Source: Candidatus Dormiibacterota bacterium | Lineage (GTDB): Bacteria > Chloroflexota > Dormibacteria > Dormibacterales > Dormibacteraceae | NCBI GenBank assembly: GCA_955652705.1 | Contig: CATPBK010000092.1 | Location: forward strand, 1 to 33,529 | Direction of reading: 5' to 3' | Length of the DNA stretch: 33,529 bases | In this document: piece after piece, positions 23,373-29,940 of the stretch | Layout: every line of letters begins with the position of its first letter | How positions within the stretch are numbered: the stretch's first letter is position 1 | Notes under the pieces: generated by a model | Told to the model about the DNA's origin: nothing | The model's database searches: none | The model's input: only the letters and a program-made list of their open reading frames with translations | Position numbers and translations under genes: made by a program

Positions 23373-25124
23373 ATGCCCGAACGCATCCTCGTCAACGTTG
23401 CCTGGCCGTACGCGAGCGGCCCGCGACACCTGGGCCACGTGGCCGGCTTCGGCGTGCCCTCTGACATCTTCGCGCGCTACCACCGGCTGAAGGGCAGCCA
23501 GGTCCTGATGGTCAGTGGCACCGACGAGCACGGCACCCCCATCCTGGTCGCGGCTGACAGGGAGGGCAGCACACCGAAGGAGATCGCCGACCGCTACAAC
23601 CGGATCATCGGCGACGACCTCGTGAAGCTCGGCCTCAGCTATGACCTCTTCACCAGGACCACCACGCCCAACCACTACGAGGTCGTGCAGCAGGTCTTCA
23701 AGGACCTCTACGACAAGGGTTACCTGATCAAACAGACGACGCTGGCAGCCTTCTCGGCCGCCACCGGCCGCACGCTGCCCGACCGCTACATCGAAGGCAC
23801 CTGTCCGATCTGCGGCTTCCCCGAGGCGCGCGGCGACCAGTGTGACAACTGCGGCAACCAGCTCGACCCCACCGACCTGATCGAACCTCGGTCGCGCATC
23901 GATGGCCAGCCGCCGGTGTTCAAAGAGACCGAGCACTTCTTCCTCGACCTGCCCGCCTTTGGGGCGCGCCTCCAGGAGTGGCTCGCCACAAAGGAGACCT
24001 ACTGGCGGCCCAATGTCATCAACTTCACGCGCAACCTCCTGCCGGAGCTGAAGCCGCGGCCCATCACGCGCGACCTGGACTGGGGCGTGCCCATACCGCT
24101 GCCCGGGTGGGAGGAGCGCGACGACAAGCGGATCTACGTCTGGTTCGACGCCGTCCTGGGCTACCTGAGCGCCAGCATCGAATGGGCCAAGCTGCGCAGC
24201 CGACCGGACGACTGGAAGCTCTGGTGGCAGAACCCGGCGGCCCGCCACTACTACTTCATGGGCAAGGACAACATCGTCTTCCACTCGGTGATCTGGCCCG
24301 TGATCCTGCTCGGGCACGGCCTCGAGCTGCCTTACGACATCGTGGCCAGCGAATTCCTGACGATGGAGGGCCGCAAGTTCTCGGCCAGCCGCGGGGTGGC
24401 GATCCTCGTCAACGACTTCCTCTCCCGCTACGACCCGGACCCGCTGCGCTACTTCCTGACCATCGCCGGCCCGGAAACGCAGGACACCGACTTCACCTGG
24501 ACGGAGTTCGTGCGGCGCAACAACGACGAGCTGGTGGCTAATTGGGGAAACCTCGTGAACCGCACCCTCGTCAACGCGCACCGCAACTTCGGCGAGGTGC
24601 CGGCCGCCGGCGATCTGACCGACCGCGACCGCTCCGTGCTCGACGCAGTGAGGGCCGGCTACGCGTCAGTCGGCGGCCTGATCGAGCAGGCCCGCTTCAA
24701 AGCCGCGCTCGCAGAAGCGATGCGGCTCTCCTCGATCGCCAACACTTACCTGCAGGACGAGCAGCCCTGGGCGCTGGTCAAGACCGACAAGGCCCGGGCG
24801 GGGACCGTGCTCAACATCGCGCTCAGATGCGTCGACGCTCTCAAGGTGATGTTCACGCCCTTCCTGCCGTTCACCTCGCAGCGCGTCCACGAGATGCTCG
24901 GCCACGAGGGCTTTCTGGCCGGCCCGATCGAGGTCCGCGAGGTGCCGGAGGACGGCGCGACGCACCGGGTCCTGACCGGCGACTATGAATCCTGGGTGCG
25001 TGGCTGGCAGGCGCCCGACCTGCGGCCGGGGCAGAAGCTGCAAGAGCCGAAGGCACTCTTCAAGAAGCTCGGGGACGAGGTCGTGGAGCAGGAGCTGGCG
25101 CTGATGGAGAGCCGGCCGGCATGA
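23373..25124 (+). CDS. metG: Methionyl-tRNA synthetase
   Basis: A 583-residue class I synthetase charging tRNA(Met). The HIGH motif reads HLGH at 19-22 in [15 protein letters not shown]. The zinc knuckle inserted in the connective peptide is [20 protein letters not shown], with four cysteines. The KMSKS loop reads KFSAS (Lys335) in [12 protein letters not shown], a variant of the KFSSS/KFSKS type. The anticodon-binding helical domain has [20 protein letters not shown] and the Trp-rich [18 protein letters not shown]. There is no C-terminal EMAP-like dimerisation domain, so this is the short form. The ATG at 23373 has little Shine-Dalgarno. It overlaps thrC as ATGA and leads the sulfur-related cluster. 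Confidence 0.95.
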   Translation: MPERILVNVAWPYASGPRHLGHVAGFGVPSDIFARYHRLKGSQVLMVSGTDEHGTPILVAADREGSTPKEIADRYNRIIGDDLVKLGLSYDLFTRTTTPNHYEVVQQVFKDLYDKGYLIKQTTLAAFSAATGRTLPDRYIEGTCPICGFPEARGDQCDNCGNQLDPTDLIEPRSRIDGQPPVFKETEHFFLDLPAFGARLQEWLATKETYWRPNVINFTRNLLPELKPRPITRDLDWGVPIPLPGWEERDDKRIYVWFDAVLGYLSASIEWAKLRSRPDDWKLWWQNPAARHYYFMGKDNIVFHSVIWPVILLGHGLELPYDIVASEFLTMEGRKFSASRGVAILVNDFLSRYDPDPLRYFLTIAGPETQDTDFTWTEFVRRNNDELVANWGNLVNRTLVNAHRNFGEVPAAGDLTDRDRSVLDAVRAGYASVGGLIEQARFKAALAEAMRLSSIANTYLQDEQPWALVKTDKARAGTVLNIALRCVDALKVMFTPFLPFTSQRVHEMLGHEGFLAGPIEVREVPEDGATHRVLTGDYESWVRGWQAPDLRPGQKLQEPKALFKKLGDEVVEQELALMESRPA

Positions 25125-26356
25125 CGCGCGTGATCGGGATGCGCTGCCGTGAATGCGGCACCGACTACCCCGTGCAGGCGACGCATGTCTGCGAGATGTG
25201 CTTCGGACCGCTCGACGTCGTCTATGACTACGACGCGATCAAGCGCGCGATTTCCCGGGAAAAGATCGCTGCCGGGCCGCCTTCGATGTGGCGCTACCGA
25301 GACCTGCTGCCGGTCGAGGACGACGTCCCGGTCGTGACGCTCGGCGAGGGCTTCACGCCGCTCGTCCTCGCCGAGCGCCTCGGCGCCGAGCTCGGCTTGA
25401 GCCGCCTCTACCTGAAGAACGACACGATGAACCCCACCAACTCCTTCAAGGACCGCGTCGTCTCGGTGGCGATCTCCTGGGCGCGGGCGCACGGCTTCGA
25501 GACCATCGGCTGCGCTTCGACCGGCAACCTGGCCAACGCGGTGGCCGCCTACTCGGCGCGGGCCGGCCTCGAATCGTTCGTGTTCATCCCGGCCGATCTG
25601 GAGCCCGCCAAGATCATCAGCACCTCGGTCTTCGGCCCCAACCTGGTGGCGGTCCGCGGCAACTACGACCAGGTCAACCGGCTCTGCTCGCAGCTGGTGG
25701 AGAGCTACCCGTGGGCCTTCTGCAACATCAACGTCCGGCCCTTCTACGCGGAGGGCTCCAAGACGCTCGACTTCGAGACCGCCGAGCAGCTCGGCTGGCA
25801 GGTTCCGGACGAGGTGATCATCCCGATCGCCAGCGGCTGCCAGTTCGTCAAGCATCACCGCGCTTGGGGGGAGCTGCTCGACCTGGGCCTGGCGGAGGGT
25901 GAGCGGCAGCCGGCTTTGACCGGCGCCCAGGCGCTGGGCTGCGCGCCGGTCTACAACGCCTGGCGAGACGGCACCGACCAGGTCATGCCGGTCAAGCCCG
26001 ACACGATCGCCAAGTCGATCGCGATCGGTAACCCGTCTGACGGCACCTACGTGATCCGGATGGCGCGCGAGACGGGCGGCGTGGTGGAGGCGGTGAGCGA
26101 GCAGGAGATCGTCGACTCCATCAAGCTCCTGGCGCGGACCGAGGGGATCTTCACCGAGACGGCGGGCGGGGTCACCATCGGAGTGCTCGCCAAACTGGCT
26201 CGGGCCGGGCGCTGGAAGGGAAATGAGACGATCGTGGCTTACGTCACCGGCCATGGGCTCAAAACCGCGGACGCAGTGGCGGGCCCGGACGGAACGGCGC
26301 ATCGGTTCGAAATAGACCCGACGCTGAAGTCGTTCCGAGAAGTGGTTGAAGTTTGA
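25121..26356 (+). CDS. thrC: Threonine synthase
   Basis: A 411-residue PLP enzyme of fold type II, by homology converting O-phosphohomoserine to threonine. An N-terminal zinc ribbon ([11 protein letters not shown] and VCEMCFGPL, four cysteines) precedes the catalytic domain. The PLP lysine is Lys110 in [20 protein letters not shown]. The phosphate loop region is [20 protein letters not shown]. Later motifs are [20 protein letters not shown] and [20 protein letters not shown]. The start overlaps metG. It is followed after 28 bp by a ubiquitin-like sulfur carrier gene. This thrC/MoaD-like adjacency occurs in other high-GC bacteria, so a side role with thiocarboxylated carrier and phosphohomoserine is conceivable but unproven. 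Confidence 0.92.
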   Translation: MTRVIGMRCRECGTDYPVQATHVCEMCFGPLDVVYDYDAIKRAISREKIAAGPPSMWRYRDLLPVEDDVPVVTLGEGFTPLVLAERLGAELGLSRLYLKNDTMNPTNSFKDRVVSVAISWARAHGFETIGCASTGNLANAVAAYSARAGLESFVFIPADLEPAKIISTSVFGPNLVAVRGNYDQVNRLCSQLVESYPWAFCNINVRPFYAEGSKTLDFETAEQLGWQVPDEVIIPIASGCQFVKHHRAWGELLDLGLAEGERQPALTGAQALGCAPVYNAWRDGTDQVMPVKPDTIAKSIAIGNPSDGTYVIRMARETGGVVEAVSEQEIVDSIKLLARTEGIFTETAGGVTIGVLAKLARAGRWKGNETIVAYVTGHGLKTADAVAGPDGTAHRFEIDPTLKSFREVVEV

Positions 26357-26384
26357 AAATGATTCAGGAGGTTCGGAAAGGCAA

Positions 26385-26669
26385 GTGGCACTAGTTCGCA
26401 TACCGGGACCGCTGCGCAGCCTCTCGCAGGGGGATTCGACTGTCGAGCTGAAGGCGAGCGACCTGCGCCAGGCGATCGAGGAGCTCGACTCGCGGTACCC
26501 CGGCTTCAAGGACCGCCTGCTCGACCCGTCGGGCAACCTCCGCCAGTTCGTGAACGTGTACCTGAACGACGAGGACGTGCGTTTCTCGGGCGGGCTCGAC
26601 GTCAAGCTCGACCCCAAGGACGAAGTTTCGATAATCCCTGCCGTAGCTGGAGGGGAGGTAGCCAGCTAA
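26385..26669 (+). CDS. MoaD/ThiS-family ubiquitin-like sulfur carrier with residues after the Gly-Gly
   Basis: A 94-residue beta-grasp protein: VALVRIPGPLRSLSQGDSTV, then DLRQAIEELDSRYPGFKDRL, then NVYLNDEDVRFSGGLDVKLD and EVSIIPAVAGGEVAS. This is the CysO/MoaD-like type used as a thiocarboxylate sulfur donor. Most such carriers end exactly at Gly-Gly; here four residues (EVAS) follow, so a protease would have to remove them first, as described for QbsE-type carriers and the Wolinella HcyS carrier. No JAMM protease or E1-like gene is in the window. The start is GTG 26385 with GGAAAGG just upstream; AGGAGG at 26366-26371 is 13 bases away. The frame is open upstream to 26346 but unconserved there. 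Confidence 0.8.
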   Translation: MALVRIPGPLRSLSQGDSTVELKASDLRQAIEELDSRYPGFKDRLLDPSGNLRQFVNVYLNDEDVRFSGGLDVKLDPKDEVSIIPAVAGGEVAS

Positions 26670-26682
26670 ACTCCTCGGCGCG

Positions 26683-26922
26683 ATGGCCAGGCGCCGCGTA
26701 AAGCTGATCTTCGGACGCGAGCTGGTGACCGAGCCAGTCATCTACCAGCTCGGTAAGAACTACGAGATCGTCTCCAACATCCGTCGGGCAGACGTGACGC
26801 GCGACGAAGGTTGGGTCCTGCTGGAGCTCACCGGCGAGCCTGATGAGCTCGAAAAAGGGGTCGCCTACCTGGAGTCGCGGGGCATCCGCGTGGAGCCGGC
26901 GGAAGGCGACCTGGTCGAATAG
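26683..26922 (+). CDS. NIL domain protein
   Basis: A 79-residue protein consisting almost wholly of a NIL domain: RVKLIFGRELVTEPVIYQLG, then YEIVSNIRRADVTRDEGWVL, then LLELTGEPDELEKGVAYLES. NIL is the ferredoxin-like fold found at the C-terminus of the MetN methionine ABC transporter ATPase and in NIL-ferredoxins tied to homocysteine synthesis in archaea. No iron-sulfur Cys motif is present, so it is a solo domain that may bind methionine or a sulfur metabolite. Its place 13 bp after the sulfur carrier and in line with thrC and metG supports a sulfur-amino-acid role. Confidence 0.85.
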   Translation: MARRRVKLIFGRELVTEPVIYQLGKNYEIVSNIRRADVTRDEGWVLLELTGEPDELEKGVAYLESRGIRVEPAEGDLVE

Positions 26923-26949
26923 CGCGCCGCCCGGCGAGAGGAGTAGGGT

Positions 26950-26978
26950 GGACCGGTCCTGACCCGGGTGACCGGGTC
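26950..26978 (+). promoter_or_regulatory. Adjacent palindrome and GNRA-loop hairpin upstream of the dimeric-barrel gene
   Basis: GGACCGGTCC at 26950-26959 is a perfect 10-base palindrome. One base later, GACCCGG-GTGA-CCGGGTC at 26961-26978 forms seven GC-rich pairs closed by a GTGA (GNRA-type) tetraloop. No T-run follows, so it is not a standard terminator. It sits 12 bases before the AGGAGG of the next gene and could be a protein-binding site or a 5' leader structure. Confidence 0.5.
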
Positions 26979-27004
26979 CCGTGTGACAGTAGGAGGTGGC
27001 GTCT

Positions 27005-27628
27005 ATGTACGGACGCATGACCCGAATCCAGACCACACCGGATGCTGTCGAGAAGGGAATCGCTTTCTTCAAGGAGACGGTGGTGCCGGGCGCCAAATCG
27101 ACACCGGGCAATGCCGGCGCGGTGCTTCTCGTCGACCGCAAGAAAGGAACCGCCGTCGGGATCACACTCTGGGAGACCGCCCAGGCCCTCAACGCCAGCG
27201 AGCAGTTTGGGATCTCGAGCCGCACCCAGTCGGCAGCCGCGACGGGTGGGTCGATCGTGAATGTCCACCGCTACGAGCAGGTGATCGCGGATCGGCCGCA
27301 GCCGCCGAAGGCGGGTGCCTTCGTCAGGCTCAACACGGTGGCCGGCACGCCGGACAAGATCGAAAACGCGATCAAGTTCATCCAGAAGCAGGTGCTGCCG
27401 GCCCTTCAGAGCCAGAAGGGCTACCGCGCGCTGATGATGAACGTCGATCGGACGACGGGCTGGAGCACGGTATCGACGGTTTGGGACACCCAGGCCGACC
27501 TGGAGGCCAGCGAATCCAAGGTGAGCAGCCTGCGCCGCGACGCCGCGGATGCCGCCGGCGCCTCCGACGTCAAGGTCGAGATCTTCGAGACTGCGTTCGC
27601 CGAGATCAAGCAGCCCAGCAGGGTCTGA
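27005..27628 (+). CDS. Duplicated dimeric alpha/beta-barrel (ABM-like) domain protein
   Basis: A 207-residue protein with two similar halves of about 95 residues. The first has MTRIQTTPDAVEKGIAFFKE, VVPGAKSTPGNAGAVLLVDR and GITLWETAQALNASE. The second has VRLNTVAGTPDKIENAIKFI, VLPALQSQKGYRALMMNVDR and VSTVWDTQADLEASESKVSS. Each half has the strand-helix order and the W-(D/E)-T segment of antibiotic-biosynthesis-monooxygenase-like barrels. These bind small ligands or act as cofactor-free oxygenases; no catalytic residue can be named. The ATG at 27005 is chosen because AGGAGG at 26991-26996 lies eight bases upstream; a GTG at 26996 overlaps that site. Confidence 0.75.
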   Translation: MYGRMTRIQTTPDAVEKGIAFFKETVVPGAKSTPGNAGAVLLVDRKKGTAVGITLWETAQALNASEQFGISSRTQSAAATGGSIVNVHRYEQVIADRPQPPKAGAFVRLNTVAGTPDKIENAIKFIQKQVLPALQSQKGYRALMMNVDRTTGWSTVSTVWDTQADLEASESKVSSLRRDAADAAGASDVKVEIFETAFAEIKQPSRV

Positions 27629-27667
27629 CTCCGATCCTTCTCAAGGGCGGCCGCTAACCTTCAGTCC

Positions 27668-28711
27668 GTGAAGGTGGCGGTCGCCCTTTCCGGGGGCGTC
27701 GACTCGAGCGTGGCGGCGGCCCTGCTGGCGGCGGCGGGCCACGAGGTGGTCGGCATCACTCTCCAGCAATGGCCGCGGGACGACGCCGCGGAGACGGAGC
27801 GCCACGGCGGCTGCTGCTCGCTCTCAGCCGTCGAGGATGCTCGCCGCGTGGCAGCGCTCCTGGAGATCCCCTACTACGTCTGGAACCTGGAGCGCGAATT
27901 CGGGGAGCGGGTCATCGAGCCTTTCCACCGGGCCTACCTGGCCGGTGAGACGCCCAACCCGTGCTTGCGCTGCAACGCTTTCGTCCGCTTCGACCTGATG
28001 CTCGAGCGCGTGCTGGGGCTCGGCTTCGAGGCGCTCGCGACAGGTCACTACGCACGCCTCCTGCCCGGACCCGAGCTGCACATGGGTGCGGACCCGGCGA
28101 AGGACCAGTCGTACATGCTTTACCACCTCGACCGGCGGCGCCTGGCCAGGCTCAAATTCCCGCTCGGAGAGATGACTAAGCCCGAGGTGCGCGAGCACGC
28201 CCGCGAGTTCGGCCTGCCGGTGGCGGGCAAAGCCGACAGCCAGGAGATCTGCTTTGTGCCCCGCGGGCGGACGGCTGAGTACCTGACCCGGCGGCTGCCG
28301 GTCCGGGCCGGCGACGCGGTCGATCGCAAGGGCCGCCGCGTGGGCGGCCACCGCGGCACGCCGCTCTACACCGTCGGGCAGCGGACCGGCCTGCTCGAGC
28401 TGGCCGAGCCGGGGCCCTGGTACGTGCTCGGCATCGACGCCGCAGCCAACCGCCTCCTGGTTGGCCGGCGGGAGGAGCTGGGCGTGACCGAGGTCGAGCT
28501 CTCCGACGTCACCTTCATCGAGGGCGAACCGGCGGCCGCGCTCGACTGCGAGGCGCGGCTGCGCTACCACGCCGAGCCGGTGCCGGCCGTCTACGAGGCG
28601 GGGCGCCTGCGCCTGGCCGAGCCCTTCCTGGGCGCCGCGCCGGGGCAGGCCGCGGTGCTCTACCGGGGCACCCGGGTTCTCGGCGGCGGGCTGATCAGGC
28701 GGGCGGCATGA
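27668..28711 (+). CDS. mnmA: tRNA-specific 2-thiouridylase MnmA
   Basis: A 347-residue enzyme placing sulfur on C2 of the wobble uridine in tRNAs for Lys, Glu and Gln. The PP-loop is VAVALSGGVDSSVAAALLAA. The first catalytic Cys is in AGETPNPCLRCNAFVRFDLM, and the second, which carries the persulfide, is in GKADSQEICFVPRGRTAEYL. The C-terminal half has LYTVGQRTGLLELAEPGPWY, the tRNA-binding and strand domain. A CC pair (HGGCCSLSAVEDARRVAALL) near residue 44 matches the family. The GTG start at 27668 has only a weak Shine-Dalgarno. It needs a sulfur relay (cysteine desulfurase), not found here, and its place after a sulfur carrier is notable. Confidence 0.94.
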   Translation: MKVAVALSGGVDSSVAAALLAAAGHEVVGITLQQWPRDDAAETERHGGCCSLSAVEDARRVAALLEIPYYVWNLEREFGERVIEPFHRAYLAGETPNPCLRCNAFVRFDLMLERVLGLGFEALATGHYARLLPGPELHMGADPAKDQSYMLYHLDRRRLARLKFPLGEMTKPEVREHAREFGLPVAGKADSQEICFVPRGRTAEYLTRRLPVRAGDAVDRKGRRVGGHRGTPLYTVGQRTGLLELAEPGPWYVLGIDAAANRLLVGRREELGVTEVELSDVTFIEGEPAAALDCEARLRYHAEPVPAVYEAGRLRLAEPFLGAAPGQAAVLYRGTRVLGGGLIRRAA

Positions 28712-28929
28712 AGCGATTGCTCGCCCGCCTGACCTCATTTGACGCAGCAGTGCTCGCGGCGGTCTGCGCCGCACTGTTCACAGCGCTCCTGCTCGCCGCC
28801 TGGGTCGTCTCGGCAGTGGCCGGGCAGTTCGAGCGCGACCAGGCGGCAGCCGCGGTCGCGGCGGCGCTGGTCGTGGGTGCAGGCCTCCTGTATGCTTTCC
28901 GCTTCGGGACTCAAGCCGCCTCCGGATAG
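28708..28929 (+). CDS. Small two-helix membrane protein
   Basis: A 73-residue protein with a basic N-terminus (MKRLLARLTSF) and two hydrophobic helices (AAVLAAVCAALFTALLLAAW and AAVAAALVVGAGLLYAFRFG) joined by the short charged loop QFERDQ. It matches no family I recognise. The ATG overlaps the mnmA stop (ATGA), so it is translated from the same message. It is the last gene before repeat copy C, which starts 12 bases after its stop. Confidence 0.6.
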   Translation: MKRLLARLTSFDAAVLAAVCAALFTALLLAAWVVSAVAGQFERDQAAAAVAAALVVGAGLLYAFRFGTQAASG

Positions 28930-28941
28930 GCAGGATTACAC

Positions 28942-29151
28942 GTGGACTGTGACGCCCAAATCCATTGCATCCGCCCGCTCATTTCCGCCGGGCGTCTGCC
29001 GGCGCTGATGCCGTCGTTGCGGGCCCCGGAGCTAGACGTCATTCATCTTTGGATGCGCTCGTCGTCGCGCCACCCGCGCCTTGGCACCGGCGGCCTGAGC
29101 GGCCGCGCTTCGCCGCTCCGCGCTGCGACGCATTTGGGCGGCACATTCCAC
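28942..29151 (+). repeat. Structured intergenic repeat element, copy C
   Basis: Outer arms GTGGACTGTGACGCCCAAAT (28942-28961) and 29132-29151 pair at 18 of 20 positions. The second helix pairs 28971-28981 with 29096-29106 (9 of 11). The apical hairpin is weakened to CATC-TTTG-GATG at 29044-29055. The core is very similar to copy B over about 150 bp (for example GCGCTCGTCGTCGCGCCACC), while the outer arms differ completely from those of A and B. It fills the gap between the small membrane protein and nuoJ and ends four bases before the nuoJ TTG. Confidence 0.87.
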
Positions 29152-29155
29152 TAAT

Positions 29156-29653
29156 TTGGACGCTCTCCACTCGGCGCTCTTCTACGCGTTCGCGGCCCTG
29201 ACGCTGGCGGGCGGCCTGGCTGTCGCTTTGCTCGCCGGGGAGCGGCGATTGCTCAGCCTCCTCGCGGTCGGCGTGGGCCTGGCCGGCCTCTACGCCGATC
29301 TTTCCGCCGGCTTTGCCGCCGCCGCGGCACTCGTCGCCTATGTGGCCTGCGCCGCGCTCCTGCTGCGCACGCTGCGCGCCTGGCCCGCCCTCGAGGCGGC
29401 CGAGCGCGAGCCGCGGGGCGTGCTCCAGCAGGCGGGCGGCCTGCTCGCGGGAGCCATCTTCCTGGTCCTTGCCTACGCCGCCTACCGGGGTGACTTCGGC
29501 ACCGGCTTTCGGGCCCCTGGCGAAATCAACACCAGCGCCATCGGGCGACTCCTGGTTGGTCGTGACGCGCTGGCGCTGGAGGCCCTGGCCGGCGCCTTCC
29601 TGGCCGCGATAACAGCCGCGGCCGTGACCGCCCGCGTGCGCCGAGTCCGATGA
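29156..29653 (+). CDS. nuoJ: NADH-quinone oxidoreductase subunit J-like protein
   Basis: A 165-residue membrane protein with about five helices in the NuoJ arrangement. It opens LDALHSALFYAFAALTLAGG, as NuoJ does, and ends LALEALAGAFLAAITAAAVT, the last helix. The usual VYVGAVxVLFLFVVML helix is replaced by VAYVACAALLLRTLRAW, a divergent version. The start is TTG 29156 without a clear Shine-Dalgarno; the preceding bases belong to the 3' arm of repeat C. Assignment rests on membrane topology, gene order J-K-L-M and partial similarity. nuoA-I do not precede it, so this module stands apart from a normal 14-gene nuo operon. Confidence 0.7.
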   Translation: MDALHSALFYAFAALTLAGGLAVALLAGERRLLSLLAVGVGLAGLYADLSAGFAAAAALVAYVACAALLLRTLRAWPALEAAEREPRGVLQQAGGLLAGAIFLVLAYAAYRGDFGTGFRAPGEINTSAIGRLLVGRDALALEALAGAFLAAITAAAVTARVRRVR

Positions 29654-29940
29654 CCGTCACCCTCGTACCCGTCCTCTTCGTCGGCGGGGCTCTATTCGCG
29701 ACCGGGGCCTTCACCGTCGGCTACCGGCGCAGCTTTCCAGCTGCCCTTGCCGGCCTCCCTCTCCTGCTTGGCGGAGCCGGCCTCGACCTGGTCGGTGTGA
29801 GCCGCTTCGCCACCTCCGCGGCCGACCGGGTGGCCGGCCAGGAATTCGCCGTCGTCCTGGCGGGCCTGACGCTGGCTGCGGTGGCCGCCGGCGCGGCGCT
29901 TGCGCGGCCGGGACCGGGTGTGCCGGAGGGTCAGCGCTGA
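29650..29940 (+). CDS. nuoK: NADH-quinone oxidoreductase subunit K-like protein lacking the conserved glutamates
   Basis: A 96-residue protein with three helices, the size and topology of NuoK. LFATGAFTVGYRRSFPAALA aligns with the first helix and loop. AGLPLLLGGAGLDLVGVSRF takes the place of the family GLE-x-MLNA-x-NL-x-FV segment: the essential Glu (Glu36 in E. coli) is Pro37, though an Asp lies eight residues later. The third helix ([20 protein letters not shown]) has no Glu at the position of E. coli Glu72. The ATG overlaps the nuoJ stop and its own stop overlaps the proposed nuoL start (CTGA). Confidence 0.7.
   Translation: MTVTLVPVLFVGGALFATGAFTVGYRRSFPAALAGLPLLLGGAGLDLVGVSRFATSAADRVAGQEFAVVLAGLTLAAVAAGAALARPGPGVPEGQR

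Noticed and set aside
8443-29151. The three repeats as a CRISPR array, integron attC sites or a classical transposon
   Set aside because: The copies are 7-13 kb apart with genes between, there are no spacers, cas genes or integrase, and the attC end motifs are absent. The terminal arms differ between copies, unlike transposon inverted repeats, and no transposase frame fits in 250 bp.
28942-29154. An open + strand frame running through all three repeat copies, giving a similar peptide (AGRLPALMP, then SSSRHPRLGTGGL)
   Set aside because: Between copies the changes follow base pairing rather than codon position, copy A breaks the similarity, and there is no common start or ribosome binding site. 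The shared frame follows from the repeat itself.
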